Origin: Deltaproteobacteria bacterium
Lineage (GTDB): Bacteria; Myxococcota_A; UBA9160; UBA6930
NCBI GenBank assembly: GCA_029261795.1
Contig: JAJDAP010000131.1
Coordinates: forward strand, 1-64,000
Reading direction: 5' to 3'
DNA length: 64,000 nt
The notes under the pieces are model-generated. The model did not search any database. It was not told the DNA's origin and worked only from the letters and a program-made list of their open reading frames with translations. Of this stretch, positions 26,503 to 35,042 are shown piece after piece. The stretch's first letter is position 1; the number at the start of each line of letters is the position of its first letter. A program made the translations under genes and the position numbers.

Positions 26503-27600
26503 TCAGTCTGGGAGCTGCGCCAGCATCTGCACCCAACCCGCACTTCGGGTGGCCACGAACCACCAGGCGCCGCCCATTCCGGTTGCCGCAGTTGCTGCGA
26601 GTCCTGCGGCCATCAGCCAGCTCGTGGCGCGGCCCCGCTTCTCGCTGGCCGGACGCGAGAGGATCAACGTCTCTGCCTCCCGGCGCTGGAACACGCCAGA
26701 TTCCCAGGCCCATGACGCAATCACCTGGCGAGTCGCGTCGGCCGCCTCCTCGGCCAGCGGTTCGAGTCTGCGCTTCAACAAGCGGGCGGATGCCGGCCGG
26801 CGAGCGGGCTTGGCTCGAAGGCACGCGTGAACCAGGCGGCGGAGTTCGCGGGGAATCCGATGGCCGCCTCGCTCTTCGTTCCCCGGCGCGCGCCGCCGAA
26901 GACGCGCGTAGCGTTCCTTCCTCATCGCCTCGGACAAGGAGGCCCAGGCGTCATCCTCGGGAACCTCGTATGGCGCCGCACCTGTGAGCATCTCGTACAT
27001 CAGCACGCCCAGCGCGTACAGATCGCTTCGCGTGTCTCCGCGTTCGCCCGCCAGCTGTTCGGGCGAGAGGTAGGGCGGCGTGCCCAGTGCGGTCCCCGGA
27101 CGCGTGAGCCCGGCGGACGTTGAACTTCGCGCGATCCCGAAATCGACGAGCTTCACCTGCCCCTCGCGTCCCACCATCACGTTTCCGGGCTTCAGATCCC
27201 GGTGCACCGTGCCACGGTCGTGGAGTGCCTCGAGCCCACGCGCAATCTCGAGCGCGATGTGCACGACGACGCGAGGCGGGAGGCGTTCGCCGCGGGCGAG
27301 AAGCTGCCCCACGTCGACACCGTCCACGTGCTCCTGGGCGATATACCACTCCGACCGATGCCGGAAGCAATCGTAGACCGTTGCCACATTCGGATGATGG
27401 ACGGAAGCCGCGGTTCGCGCCTCGTTGAGGAAGCGCTCGACGACGCCGGGATCGTCGGCGAGCTCACGCCGCAAGCGCTTCAAGACGACAGGGCGATCGA
27501 GGTTGGTCTGACGCGCGGCGTTGACCACGCCCATCCCGCCGCGTCCGAGCTCGTCCCCGATCTCGTACCCGGCGATCCTCTTCCCGGTCGCGTCTTGCAT
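26503..27600 (-). CDS. Ser/Thr protein kinase, membrane-anchored
   Basis: A 365-residue Hanks-type kinase. Visible motifs: P-loop GRGGMG (19-24), Lys41 in VVLKRL, catalytic HRDLKPGNV, DFGIA and the GTPPYLSPEQ activation segment. One transmembrane helix (about 335-353) leaves only a short extracytoplasmic tail, so there is no large sensor domain. It starts 5 bases after the FHA gene stops, and the two are surely co-transcribed. It probably phosphorylates proteins in response to an envelope or intracellular cue; substrates unknown. Confidence 0.92.
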   Translation of the reverse strand: MQDATGKRIAGYEIGDELGRGGMGVVNAARQTNLDRPVVLKRLRRELADDPGVVERFLNEARTAASVHHPNVATVYDCFRHRSEWYIAQEHVDGVDVGQLLARGERLPPRVVVHIALEIARGLEALHDRGTVHRDLKPGNVMVGREGQVKLVDFGIARSSTSAGLTRPGTALGTPPYLSPEQLAGERGDTRSDLYALGVLMYEMLTGAAPYEVPEDDAWASLSEAMRKERYARLRRRAPGNEERGGHRIPRELRRLVHACLRAKPARRPASARLLKRRLEPLAEEAADATRQVIASWAWESGVFQRREAETLILSRPASEKRGRATSWLMAAGLAATAATGMGGAWWFVATRSAGWVQMLAQLPD

Positions 27601-27605
27601 GGATG

Positions 27606-28013
27606 CTAGGCGGCGTCCATCTGATGGCTGGGCACGGACTTGGGCCGCTCTTCGATGACGTACTGGAGTTCGACCGAGCCGAGGGTGAGACGGTCTCCGT
27701 GCTTCAGCGGAGTCGCCCCGATCGAGGCCCCGTTCACTTCGATCCCGTTCGTGCTGCCCATGTCTTGCACATGCCAGCCATCCGTCTCGAGCACCAGGAC
27801 AGCATGCTGTCGTGAGATCGAGTCGTCGTCCAGCGCCACATCGACACCTGGGCCCCGACCGAGCAGAATGTGTTCGCCACCCAGGATGTGTTCCATCCCC
27901 GAGCCGGGCCCGGAAAGGACGGTCAGGCTGGCTCGGAATCGGCCGGCAAAGGCTTGGGGCCCGCCACGTCCCGTCAGAAGTCCCGTGATCTTGCGCGTTA
28001 GTCCGTCTCTCAT
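27606..28013 (-). CDS. FHA-domain protein
   Basis: A 135-residue protein that is mostly a forkhead-associated domain. The phosphothreonine-binding surface is evident: LLGRGPGVDV, then SISRQHAVL and STNGIEVNG. It should bind phosphothreonine proteins, most likely the kinase encoded directly downstream or that kinase's substrates. The start at 28013 is set by homology; no strong ribosome site is visible. The helicase gene lies 70 bases upstream on the same strand. Confidence 0.88.
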   Translation of the reverse strand: MRDGLTRKITGLLTGRGGPQAFAGRFRASLTVLSGPGSGMEHILGGEHILLGRGPGVDVALDDDSISRQHAVLVLETDGWHVQDMGSTNGIEVNGASIGATPLKHGDRLTLGSVELQYVIEERPKSVPSHQMDAA

Positions 28014-28083
28014 TGGACGTGTTTCGGCACACAGTTCGGTTACAGACGTGACGGGGACCACGGCAGCCAGGGTGCAACAAAGC

Positions 28084-29733
28084 TCAGCCGGGCCCTCGGC
28101 CGGCGAGCCAGCGATCGGCAACCTCGAGCCGGCGCTCGAGTTGGCGAACCGTGGCCTCGGTAATCCGCTTGATTCCGACGCGCCGGTTCAGCTCGGCATT
28201 GATATCCGCGTGAGCCTTCCGCTTGGCGTGGACCAGGCTGCGGACCCGTGCGCTGTTCTGCTCGCGGAGTTCCCGGCGCCGGCTGCGCCCCGGACGCGCC
28301 GGAAGCTCCGGCCCGGGCTCCGGGGTCGGCAGGATCTCGTCGTGGTTCGGCGGGAGCAGTTCGAAATCGTCTGCGTCCGGCTTCTCATCGAGTTCGTCGA
28401 CCAGTCCCGGGATCGGGTCGCCCCTATCTTCTGTATAGACGGCGGGTTCGAGTGGCGCGCCGTCGATTTCCAGGGGGACGGCGGAGATGGCCGAGAACAG
28501 TGTCAGCTGCTCCTCGTCCCGCTCGGCGGCCTCTTCGCGTTCGGTCTCCTCGCGCTCGTCGGGCTTGCGGAGGTTGTGGCGGCGCTGCTCGGCGATTCCC
28601 ATGGCAAAGTGACGCAGCCTCGCATCGTCGGGGATGAACATGTAGGCACGCTGTTGTGCGAGCCCGGCGCGATAGCGCACGAGACGCCCGACGGCCTGGC
28701 GGAAGAACAGGTCCGTGATCGTGTGGGTGGCGTAGACGCCGACCCTGAGGCGCGGGATGTCGACGCCTTCCGACACCATTCGAACCGCCACGATCCAGGG
28801 GGAATTGCCGCTCGCAAAGTCTGCGATCTTCTCGGATGCGCGCGGATCATCAGAAGTGGCAACGGTCACGCCGCCACCGACCAGACGCGACAGGTGCCAG
28901 CCGATCCCACGAGCATGGTCCTGATCCATCGCGATCACCATGCCGCCGGCCTGCGCATCATCCTTGCGCAGGTGGCAGAGTTGTCGATGGGCCTTCGCCA
29001 GCACCGCAGGGAGCCAATCGCCCTTCAGATCGAGGGCAGTGCGAAGCCTCTGGCTTGCCCGGACGCGCCCGAGCGGATCGTCGAAACTCGCCCGCCACGT
29101 CATCCCGTCCGCCGTGGACCACTCCATGCGGCCGTTGATGCGCGGGAAGTAGACCGGGCGGACGACGCCGCGATCGGCGAGGGCAGCTCCATAGCCGTAC
29201 TCGAAATCTGCTTCCGCTTCGTCGCCCACATAACGTACGAACGGGATCGTGCTCTGGTCGGACCGGAACGGCGTGCCCGAGAGGCAGAGCCGACGCTCTG
29301 CGGGCTCGAAGGCGTGCCGGACGGCGTCGCCCCAGGCGCGGCTGTCGGCGGCGTGATGGATCTCGTCGAGAACCACGAAGGACGATCGTACCAGCGGTCG
29401 GAGTGCCCCAGGGTTGGCTGCAACCTGCTGGTAGGTAACGGCCACGCCATGAACGTCCGAAGGCAGCGCGCCGTCGGTCGCCGACCAGTCGGGATCGAGA
29501 TGGATCCCGAACGCTTCGGCAGCATGCGCCCACTGGAGCTTCAGGTGCTGGGTCGGGACCACCACCACGAGTCGCCCGGCACTGCGATCGACCAGCGCGC
29601 GACGGGCCGCGGTCAGCGCGAAGGTGGTCTTTCCGGCACCCGGCGTCGCGACCGCCAGGAAATCGGGCGATGCGGAAGCAGCCAGAGACTGCAGCGCGGC
29701 CCGTTGCCACGCGCGCAATCGAATCCGAGCCAA
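28084..29733 (-). CDS. SF2 DEAD/DEAH-type helicase
   Basis: A superfamily 2 helicase of about 549 residues. Motifs in order: Walker A ATPGAGKTT (29-37), DEIHH box, SGTPFRSD (motif III) and QAVGRLVRYR (motif VI). The C-terminal 150 residues are charged, with a possible coiled coil at the end. The start is uncertain: a TTG at 29733 with GGGGGA upstream begins right at the homology. The frame stays open to 29949, but that part is low-complexity. It resembles type III restriction/XPB-like helicases; no methylase or nuclease partner is nearby, so a repair or RNA role is equally possible. Confidence 0.82.
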   Translation of the reverse strand: MARIRLRAWQRAALQSLAASASPDFLAVATPGAGKTTFALTAARRALVDRSAGRLVVVVPTQHLKLQWAHAAEAFGIHLDPDWSATDGALPSDVHGVAVTYQQVAANPGALRPLVRSSFVVLDEIHHAADSRAWGDAVRHAFEPAERRLCLSGTPFRSDQSTIPFVRYVGDEAEADFEYGYGAALADRGVVRPVYFPRINGRMEWSTADGMTWRASFDDPLGRVRASQRLRTALDLKGDWLPAVLAKAHRQLCHLRKDDAQAGGMVIAMDQDHARGIGWHLSRLVGGGVTVATSDDPRASEKIADFASGNSPWIVAVRMVSEGVDIPRLRVGVYATHTITDLFFRQAVGRLVRYRAGLAQQRAYMFIPDDARLRHFAMGIAEQRRHNLRKPDEREETEREEAAERDEEQLTLFSAISAVPLEIDGAPLEPAVYTEDRGDPIPGLVDELDEKPDADDFELLPPNHDEILPTPEPGPELPARPGRSRRRELREQNSARVRSLVHAKRKAHADINAELNRRVGIKRITEATVRQLERRLEVADRWLAGRGPG

Positions 29734-29942
29734 CCTGCGTCCCCCTGCAACCACAACGACAACCACATCGACTTCGACTTCGACATCCGAGAGCCAGCCG
29801 CAAGGCCGGTTCGGCACCACTTCTACCCGGATGGAGGATCCAGCAACCGGCCTCGGGGGGTTCGAGTTCCGATCGGTGGGTCGGGCACTATAGACCAATC
29901 TCCGGCGGCGTCCCGCAAACGCTGTGTATGATCCGACTCGGC

Positions 29943-30247
29943 GAGCCACCAGGCGACGGATTCGTTGTCAACTTCGGCGGGCTGTTGGCGCGCTGGACCG
30001 GCGGTCGCGTACGGGCCACGCTCCACCGCGTGCTGTCTGCAGGTGGCGAACGCTTCTCGGTCCCGTTCTTCTTCGAACCACGCCCGAGCACGGTCATCGC
30101 GCCACTTCCGATCGCGGGGAACCCTTCGAACCGTTCCAGTTCGGCGACCACCTCTGGGCCACCACCACGAAGTTCCCGGAGAACCACGGCCTCGGCTACC
30201 TGCGCCCGGCGCGCGCGCCCTACACGGATCCGTTCGCGGAGGGTTGA
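29943..30247 (+). pseudogene. 2OG-Fe(II) oxygenase C-terminal remnant (IPNS-like)
   Basis: The C-terminal part of an isopenicillin-N-synthase-like oxygenase without its N-terminal two thirds. The first frame gives FVVNFGGLLARWTGGRVRAT, then LHRVLSAGGERFSVPFFFEP with the distal iron His. Near 30108 the frame shifts and continues as GEPFEPFQFGDHLW and TTKFPENHGLGYLRPAR to the stop at 30247. It directly abuts the end of an epimerase remnant on the other strand. This is a decayed gene. Confidence 0.75.
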
Positions 30248-30388
30248 GCAGGCACGCTCCCGGGAGGCCGGGTCGCTGAAGCGCGCGATCCCCCAGACCT
30301 CGTTGGCGGCAGCCAGACGTCGGGCCAGCGGGAACGCAATCTGGCCGGCCGGACCGGTGATGAGGATCTTCTGGGCTTCCAGCAGCAT
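30240..30388 (-). pseudogene. NAD-dependent epimerase/dehydratase N-terminal remnant
   Basis: About the first 50 residues of a Rossmann-type epimerase: MLLEAQKILITGPAGQIAFP with the GxxGQI dinucleotide motif, then LARRLAAANEVWGIARFSDP. Recognisable sequence stops near 30240, exactly where the oxygenase remnant on the plus strand ends. The rest of the gene is missing, so a deletion or rearrangement joined the two fragments. Confidence 0.65.
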
Positions 30389-30439
30389 GTGCCTCCTACG
30401 CTTCGGGATCGGCCCGGCCAGACATCGTATCATTCGGCG

Positions 30440-31621
30440 ATGGATTCCCTGTCACTCGACCCGAAGCAGCTGTTCGAGGAGGCGACCGCGCAGTCGCGCT
30501 TGGAAGACTTCGGCGATCCCACGTTCCACGATCCCTTCGAGCGGACCTGCCGCGCCCTCGACCAGGAAGCCGGGCTCAACGATGCGGGCCGCGCGGCCCA
30601 ACATCAGCGCCTCGTCGATTCGCTGATCACGCGCGCCCGGGCCGAGTACTGGTTCGAACGGCATCCGGAGATCCTGGAGGAACGTATCGAGGCACCGCTC
30701 GTCATCGTGGGCCTGCCGCGCACGGGCACCACGCTCCTCCATCGCGTGATCGCGGCAGATCCGAGCTTCGACTGCGCGCTCTGGTATGAGACACGCTTCC
30801 CGTCGCCGCCCGAGAACTGGGATTGGATCTCCGAAGACCCGCGGATCGAACAGGGAAAGCGCGAAGTCGCCGAGACCCTCGCCTTCGTCCCAGAACTAGC
30901 ATCCGTCCACCCGTGGGATGCCTGTCAGCCCGACGAAGAGATCATGCTGATGGAACCCTCGTTCCTGACCACGATGACCGAGGCCTACACCGACGTTCCC
31001 GAGTTCGGGAAGTGGCGGCTCGGACAGAGCCAACGGCCCTCCTACGTTGCACTCGAGCGTTCGCTCAAACTGCTTCAGTGGCAGCATCGGCGACTCGACC
31101 GAGCGCGCGAACGCTGGGTCCTGAAGGCGCCCGTCCACATGAAGGACATGGCGCTGCTGTTCGAAACATTCCCCGACGTGACCGTGGTGCAGACGCATCG
31201 GGACCCGCTCCAATCGATTCCCTCCATCTGCAGCTTGAACCACTATCTCTGGCAGCTCGGCGCCGACGAGCCGGATCCCGTCTCGGCAGGCACCGAGTGG
31301 TCCCGGATCTTCCGCGACGGCGTGAACGCATGCACGGCGTTTCGAGATGCCGGCCACGACGGGCGATTCCTCGACATCCAGTTCCTCGATACGGTGAAGG
31401 ATCCGATCGGCGTCGTGCAGCGCATCTACGATTTCATCGGAAAGCCGCTGACCCCGCTCGCGACGGATCAGATGCGGCAGTGGACCGACGACAACGCTCG
31501 CGAGAAGCGTCCGCCGCACGCCTACACGCTCGAGAAGTTCGGACTGAGCGAAGAGGGTATCGATCGGGACTTCGGGGCCTACCGCGAGCGCTTCGTAGGC
31601 GAAAGCGGCTCCCGAACCTGA
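30440..31621 (+). CDS. Sulfotransferase family protein
   Basis: A 393-residue PAPS-dependent sulfotransferase-like protein. The 5'-phosphosulfate loop VGLPRTGTTLLH spans 90-101, and a 3'-phosphate loop THRDPLQSIPS lies near residue 250. The length and the N-terminal helical extension fit the actinobacterial/proteobacterial sulfotransferase group often found beside sterol or lipid genes. The acceptor is unknown. The weak AT-rich leader before 30440 has no clear ribosome site. Confidence 0.87.
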   Translation: MDSLSLDPKQLFEEATAQSRLEDFGDPTFHDPFERTCRALDQEAGLNDAGRAAQHQRLVDSLITRARAEYWFERHPEILEERIEAPLVIVGLPRTGTTLLHRVIAADPSFDCALWYETRFPSPPENWDWISEDPRIEQGKREVAETLAFVPELASVHPWDACQPDEEIMLMEPSFLTTMTEAYTDVPEFGKWRLGQSQRPSYVALERSLKLLQWQHRRLDRARERWVLKAPVHMKDMALLFETFPDVTVVQTHRDPLQSIPSICSLNHYLWQLGADEPDPVSAGTEWSRIFRDGVNACTAFRDAGHDGRFLDIQFLDTVKDPIGVVQRIYDFIGKPLTPLATDQMRQWTDDNAREKRPPHAYTLEKFGLSEEGIDRDFGAYRERFVGESGSRT

Positions 31622-31636
31622 GCGGATCCGCCGGAG

Positions 31637-32482
31637 TCAGTCGTCCTCCGGAGCGGAGCCCTTGGCCGATAGCCCATGACCGGCTGCCATTCGGCGGATG
31701 TCGGCAACCGGCGGCGCGTGGCTCAGGATGCCGCCGTCGACGTTGATGATCTGACCGGTGATGAAGCCGGCGGCATCGGATGCGAGAAACAGCACGGCCT
31801 CCGCGATGTCCTCGGGCTGGCCCACCCGCGGCGTCAGGTGGTGCTCTTCCAACATGTCGACGTACTGCTGTCCGCCGAAGTTTTCGACCCCATGGGTCAG
31901 GATCAGGCCGGGCGCGATGGCGTTGCAGCGGATTCCCTGTTTTCCGTACTGGGTCGCAACGTAGAGCGTCAGCGTATCGACTCCACCCTTCGAGACGCCG
32001 TAGGCCGGGATCGTCACGTCGCCCCGCTGCGCCGAACCCGATGATGTGTTGATGATCGAACCACCCCCGCGTTCGAGCATGTGCGGAATCGCGTGCTTGC
32101 AGCCCAGCATCACGCCGCGCAGGTTGACCGCCATGGTGCGATCCCACACATCGACGTCGATCCTGGTGATGTCCCTGTCGCGGCCCGGGCTCGACTTTCC
32201 GATCGCGGCGGCATTGTTATGCAGGATGTCGATCCCGCCGAATGCGGCGACTGCGGCATCCACCATCCTCTTGACGGCGCTCTCTTCAGAGACGTCGACG
32301 ACGTGAGCGAGCGCGCGGCCTCCCGCCTCGACGATCTCGTCGGCGACGCCTTGCGCGCGGACTTCATCGAGGTCGGCCACGAGAACGGAAGCGCCAGCTC
32401 GCGCCAGTCGCATCGCCGTCGCCCGCCCGATGCCGGACGCCGCGCCGGTAACGATCGCCACCTTCTCCTCGAGTTCCGCCAT
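31637..32482 (-). CDS. SDR family oxidoreductase
   Basis: A classical short-chain dehydrogenase of 281 residues: TGAASGIG (12-19) for NAD(P), an NNAA block, a catalytic Ser in TSSGSAQRG and Y-x-x-x-K in AYGVSKGG, and the C-terminal GQIINVDGG. GGAGGATCC precedes the start at 32482. An acidic residue after beta2 (VADLDE) suggests NAD preference. It is convergent with the sulfotransferase by 15 bases. A keto/hydroxy conversion on a lipid or steroid-like substrate is plausible. Confidence 0.93.
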   Translation of the reverse strand: MAELEEKVAIVTGAASGIGRATAMRLARAGASVLVADLDEVRAQGVADEIVEAGGRALAHVVDVSEESAVKRMVDAAVAAFGGIDILHNNAAAIGKSSPGRDRDITRIDVDVWDRTMAVNLRGVMLGCKHAIPHMLERGGGSIINTSSGSAQRGDVTIPAYGVSKGGVDTLTLYVATQYGKQGIRCNAIAPGLILTHGVENFGGQQYVDMLEEHHLTPRVGQPEDIAEAVLFLASDAAGFITGQIINVDGGILSHAPPVADIRRMAAGHGLSAKGSAPEDD

Positions 32483-32548
32483 CCAGGATCCTCCGGGTGG
32501 CGATGCTAGCTCCTGGTTCGAAGGCGTGAGGCGTGGCGCCGAGAATTC

Positions 32549-32686
32549 CTAGCCGGCGATCAGGAGGACCAGCGCAACCAGCGCGGACCAGACGAGCGCA
32601 CCGATCAGCGAAGCCATCGCGATCCCCAGGATCGGATTCGAAGAAACCCGCCGAAGCTCGCTGTTCACGAGGCGCTGGCGATTCAT
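32549..32686 (-). CDS. 45-residue single-pass membrane protein
   Basis: A short frame with a strong GGAGGGGG ribosome site 6-13 bases before the ATG at 32686. It encodes a basic, polar N-terminus (MNRQRLVNSELRRVSS) and then one hydrophobic helix of about 25 residues to the end (ILGIAMASLIGALVWSALVA and six more). I do not recognise a family. Its place between the SDR gene and the GMC/subunit-3 pair, all on the minus strand, suggests it is expressed with them. Confidence 0.55.
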   Translation of the reverse strand: MNRQRLVNSELRRVSSNPILGIAMASLIGALVWSALVALVLLIAG

Positions 32687-32850
32687 CTGACACCCCCTCC
32701 GTTCTTGGGCCGTCCGGGAGGCCATCCGCGTGGGTTCACGATCGGATGCGAAATGGCTCGGCCCGCTACACCCCGTACGATGCAGCCGCGCCTTCGGGTA
32801 CGGTCACCGTCGGAAACCTCCAGCGCTCGCATGGGAGCGGGGAACTGCCC

Positions 32851-33270
32851 TCAGGCGTCGCGGTAGAGCTTGCCCCGAGCCCGTACGCGCGCCAGGCCCT
32901 CGAGATTGCCAGCCTCGAGCTCGTGTCCCTTCGGGTGCGGTGGGCGCGGTTCGAGGCCCAGGCCGACGAGCACCTGGGGGTGTCGGTAGTACTCGCTGAA
33001 CGTCGGGAAGAGGAGCGTGGCGATGAACGCCGGTTGGCTCGGCTCGAGTTCCCGGAGGAGCGCAACGCGGCCAGCCAGATCGAGCGACGAGAACCCGCCG
33101 GCCTCTGCAGCGGCGAGCCCGGCTGCGATGACGTCGGCGGAAGCCTGTGTCTGCTCGCGCACCGCTGCGGCGAGCCCGATCTCACCGGCACCCGGCATCC
33201 GTCCGTCTTCGCTAGGCGGAATCAGGGTGTCGAGGATCTCGACCAGCAGTTCGCTATCGGCTTCACGCAT
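32851..33270 (-). CDS. Gluconate 2-dehydrogenase subunit 3-like protein
   Basis: A 139-residue protein directly downstream (10 bases) of a GMC oxidoreductase gene. Its start, ADSELLVEILDTLIPPSEDG followed by RMPGAGEIG, is the typical opening of gluconate 2-dehydrogenase subunit 3 proteins, the small partners of membrane or periplasmic GMC dehydrogenases. No twin-arginine signal is visible, unlike many family members. It probably forms a complex with the GMC subunit. Confidence 0.72.
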   Translation of the reverse strand: MREADSELLVEILDTLIPPSEDGRMPGAGEIGLAAAVREQTQASADVIAAGLAAAEAGGFSSLDLAGRVALLRELEPSQPAFIATLLFPTFSEYYRHPQVLVGLGLEPRPPHPKGHELEAGNLEGLARVRARGKLYRDA

Positions 33271-33280
33271 CCAGGATCTC

Positions 33281-34882
33281 TCAGTCGAACAGGTTGGTCA
33301 GGTTCTGCTTGATATGGTCGGCGACGTAGAGGGCGAGCGCCTGAATCGTGTTCGTCGGGTTCACGCCGCCCGAGGTTACGAACACACTGCCGTCGACGAT
33401 GAAGAGGTTCTTCACGTCGTGGCTGCGGCAATTCGCGTCGACCACCGAAGCCGCCGGATCCGTCCCCATGCGAGCGGTTCCCATCAGGTGCCAGCCGGCC
33501 GGCGGAAGCGGCGAGATCGCTTCGGTCTCTTGCGCGCCGGACGCCACCAACACCTCCCGGCCCCTGGCGACAGCATGTTCGAGCATGCGTTCGCTGTTCT
33601 CGCTCAGGCAGTAGTCGATCTTCGGTGCGGGGATTCCATCGGCGTCGGTGAGTTCGGGATCGAGCGACACCTGGTTGTGTTGCTCGGGCAGGTCCTCGCA
33701 GATGATGACCATGCCCGCACTCTTGTCCCAGATCCTGTCGTAGGCCTCGTGGTGTCCGGGGCCCCAGCCGACCTTGCCCCCCAACCCTTGAAGCGCGGTC
33801 TGCAGCGGGCCCTGTCCGCGCAGCATCTCGAACGAATAGCCCCGCAGGAAATCCCGTGCCGGGTCGGTCTCGTAGAACTCCTGACAGATCAAGCTGCAGC
33901 CCATCGGGCCCTTGTAGCCTTCGAGGCGCTCGGGAAACCAGCCCGTCACCAGCGCATAGGGATGGAACATCAGGTTCTTGCCGACCAGACCGCTGCGATT
34001 CGCCAGCCCATCCGGAAACTGCGCCGATGCGGAGTTCAGCAGCAGCCGAGGCGTCCCCACGCCGTTGCAGGCGACGATCACGATCTCGGCGCGTTGTTTC
34101 CGTTCATTGCCCTCGGCGTCGATGTAGATGGCGCCATCGACCAGCCCGTCCGGGCCGACGCTGATCTCGCGAACGCGGCAGTGGGTGCGCACTTCGACCC
34201 CGGCGCGCACCGCCACCGGCCAGTAGGTGACGTCGGTGCTTCCCTTGGCTCCCTGGGCGCAGCCGGTCACGCATGGCCCGAGGTTGATGCACGGGGCACG
34301 GCCCGCGTGTTCGGCGGTGGCGATCGCGCTGTCCGATGGCCACCAGTGCCAGCCCAGGGCATCGAAGCCGCCGGCCAGGGTTTCGCCCAACTTGCCGAGC
34401 GGAACGTGGGGCAGCGTCGGCTTCTTCGGCGGGTAGGCCGGATCGCCTTCGAGCCCGGCGACGCCCATCATCTCGGCATTGAGGTCGTAGAAGGGCTCGA
34501 GTGTGGCGTAATCGATGGGCCAGTCGTCGGCCACGCCATCCAGACTGCGGACGCGAAAATCGGAAGGGTGGAGCCGCGGGAAGTGCGCCGCGTACAAGAT
34601 CGTGCTGCCGCCAACGGCATTGAAGTTCGAGATCTTGATCGGCGAATCGTCATCGTTCACCGGATAATCTTCGCGGCGGCCCCGCCCGTTCGGACTGAAA
34701 CCGAAGGGCCCGAGACCTTGCATTTCCCAATCGTCGCGGTTGCTCGGGTAGTCGGCCGGATTCATCCAACCGCCCTGCTCGAGACACACGATGCGCATGC
34801 GCGTCTCGGCCAGGCTCCACGCGATCGCGGCCCCGGCAGCGCCGGCCCCGATGATCAGAACGTCGACGGTCTCGTCGGACAT
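33281..34882 (-). CDS. GMC family oxidoreductase
   Basis: A 533-residue FAD enzyme. Motifs: GAGAAGAAIAWSLAE dinucleotide-binding loop (12-26), NFNAVGGSTILYAAHFPRLH and the C-terminal catalytic His/Asn segment WHLMGTARMGTD to NPTNTIQALALYVADHI. It oxidises a hydroxyl group; the family covers glucose, choline, cholesterol and polyethylene-glycol-type alcohols. No signal peptide is seen. The subunit-3-like partner follows it, and a TonB receptor gene lies upstream, so an imported alcohol substrate is possible. Confidence 0.9.
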   Translation of the reverse strand: MSDETVDVLIIGAGAAGAAIAWSLAETRMRIVCLEQGGWMNPADYPSNRDDWEMQGLGPFGFSPNGRGRREDYPVNDDDSPIKISNFNAVGGSTILYAAHFPRLHPSDFRVRSLDGVADDWPIDYATLEPFYDLNAEMMGVAGLEGDPAYPPKKPTLPHVPLGKLGETLAGGFDALGWHWWPSDSAIATAEHAGRAPCINLGPCVTGCAQGAKGSTDVTYWPVAVRAGVEVRTHCRVREISVGPDGLVDGAIYIDAEGNERKQRAEIVIVACNGVGTPRLLLNSASAQFPDGLANRSGLVGKNLMFHPYALVTGWFPERLEGYKGPMGCSLICQEFYETDPARDFLRGYSFEMLRGQGPLQTALQGLGGKVGWGPGHHEAYDRIWDKSAGMVIICEDLPEQHNQVSLDPELTDADGIPAPKIDYCLSENSERMLEHAVARGREVLVASGAQETEAISPLPPAGWHLMGTARMGTDPAASVVDANCRSHDVKNLFIVDGSVFVTSGGVNPTNTIQALALYVADHIKQNLTNLFD

Positions 34883-34973
34883 GTCCCCTCCCCGCCGACG
34901 GAGTCTGCGGCAGCCCAGGCGCTCTCGCTAGCCCTGCGGACGGGACGAGGCTCGATCGAGCTTCGCTACGCAC

Positions 34974-35020
34974 GAGGCCCCCGCCGGTGCGGGTACGAAT
35001 ACCCGGCCGACGGAGGCCTC
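34974..35020. terminator. Possible hairpin after TonB receptor gene
   Basis: GAGGCC (34974-34979) can pair with GGCCTC (35015-35020) around an inner stem CGGGTA-CGAA-TACCCG (34990-35005). It sits between the receptor stop (35043) and the GMC start (34882). The inner stem is short and there is no U tract, so this is tentative. Confidence 0.35.
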
Positions 35021-35042
35021 GATTTCGACGCAGACGGAGACG

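Noticed and set aside
29850..29885. T-arm-like GGTTCGAGTTCC suggesting a tRNA fragment
   Set aside because: No five-base stem closes a seven-base loop and no matching acceptor arm lies upstream.
27640..29931. 763-codon open frame antisense to FHA and helicase
   Set aside because: It mirrors real genes with clear motifs on the other strand; no recognisable domain or ribosome site.
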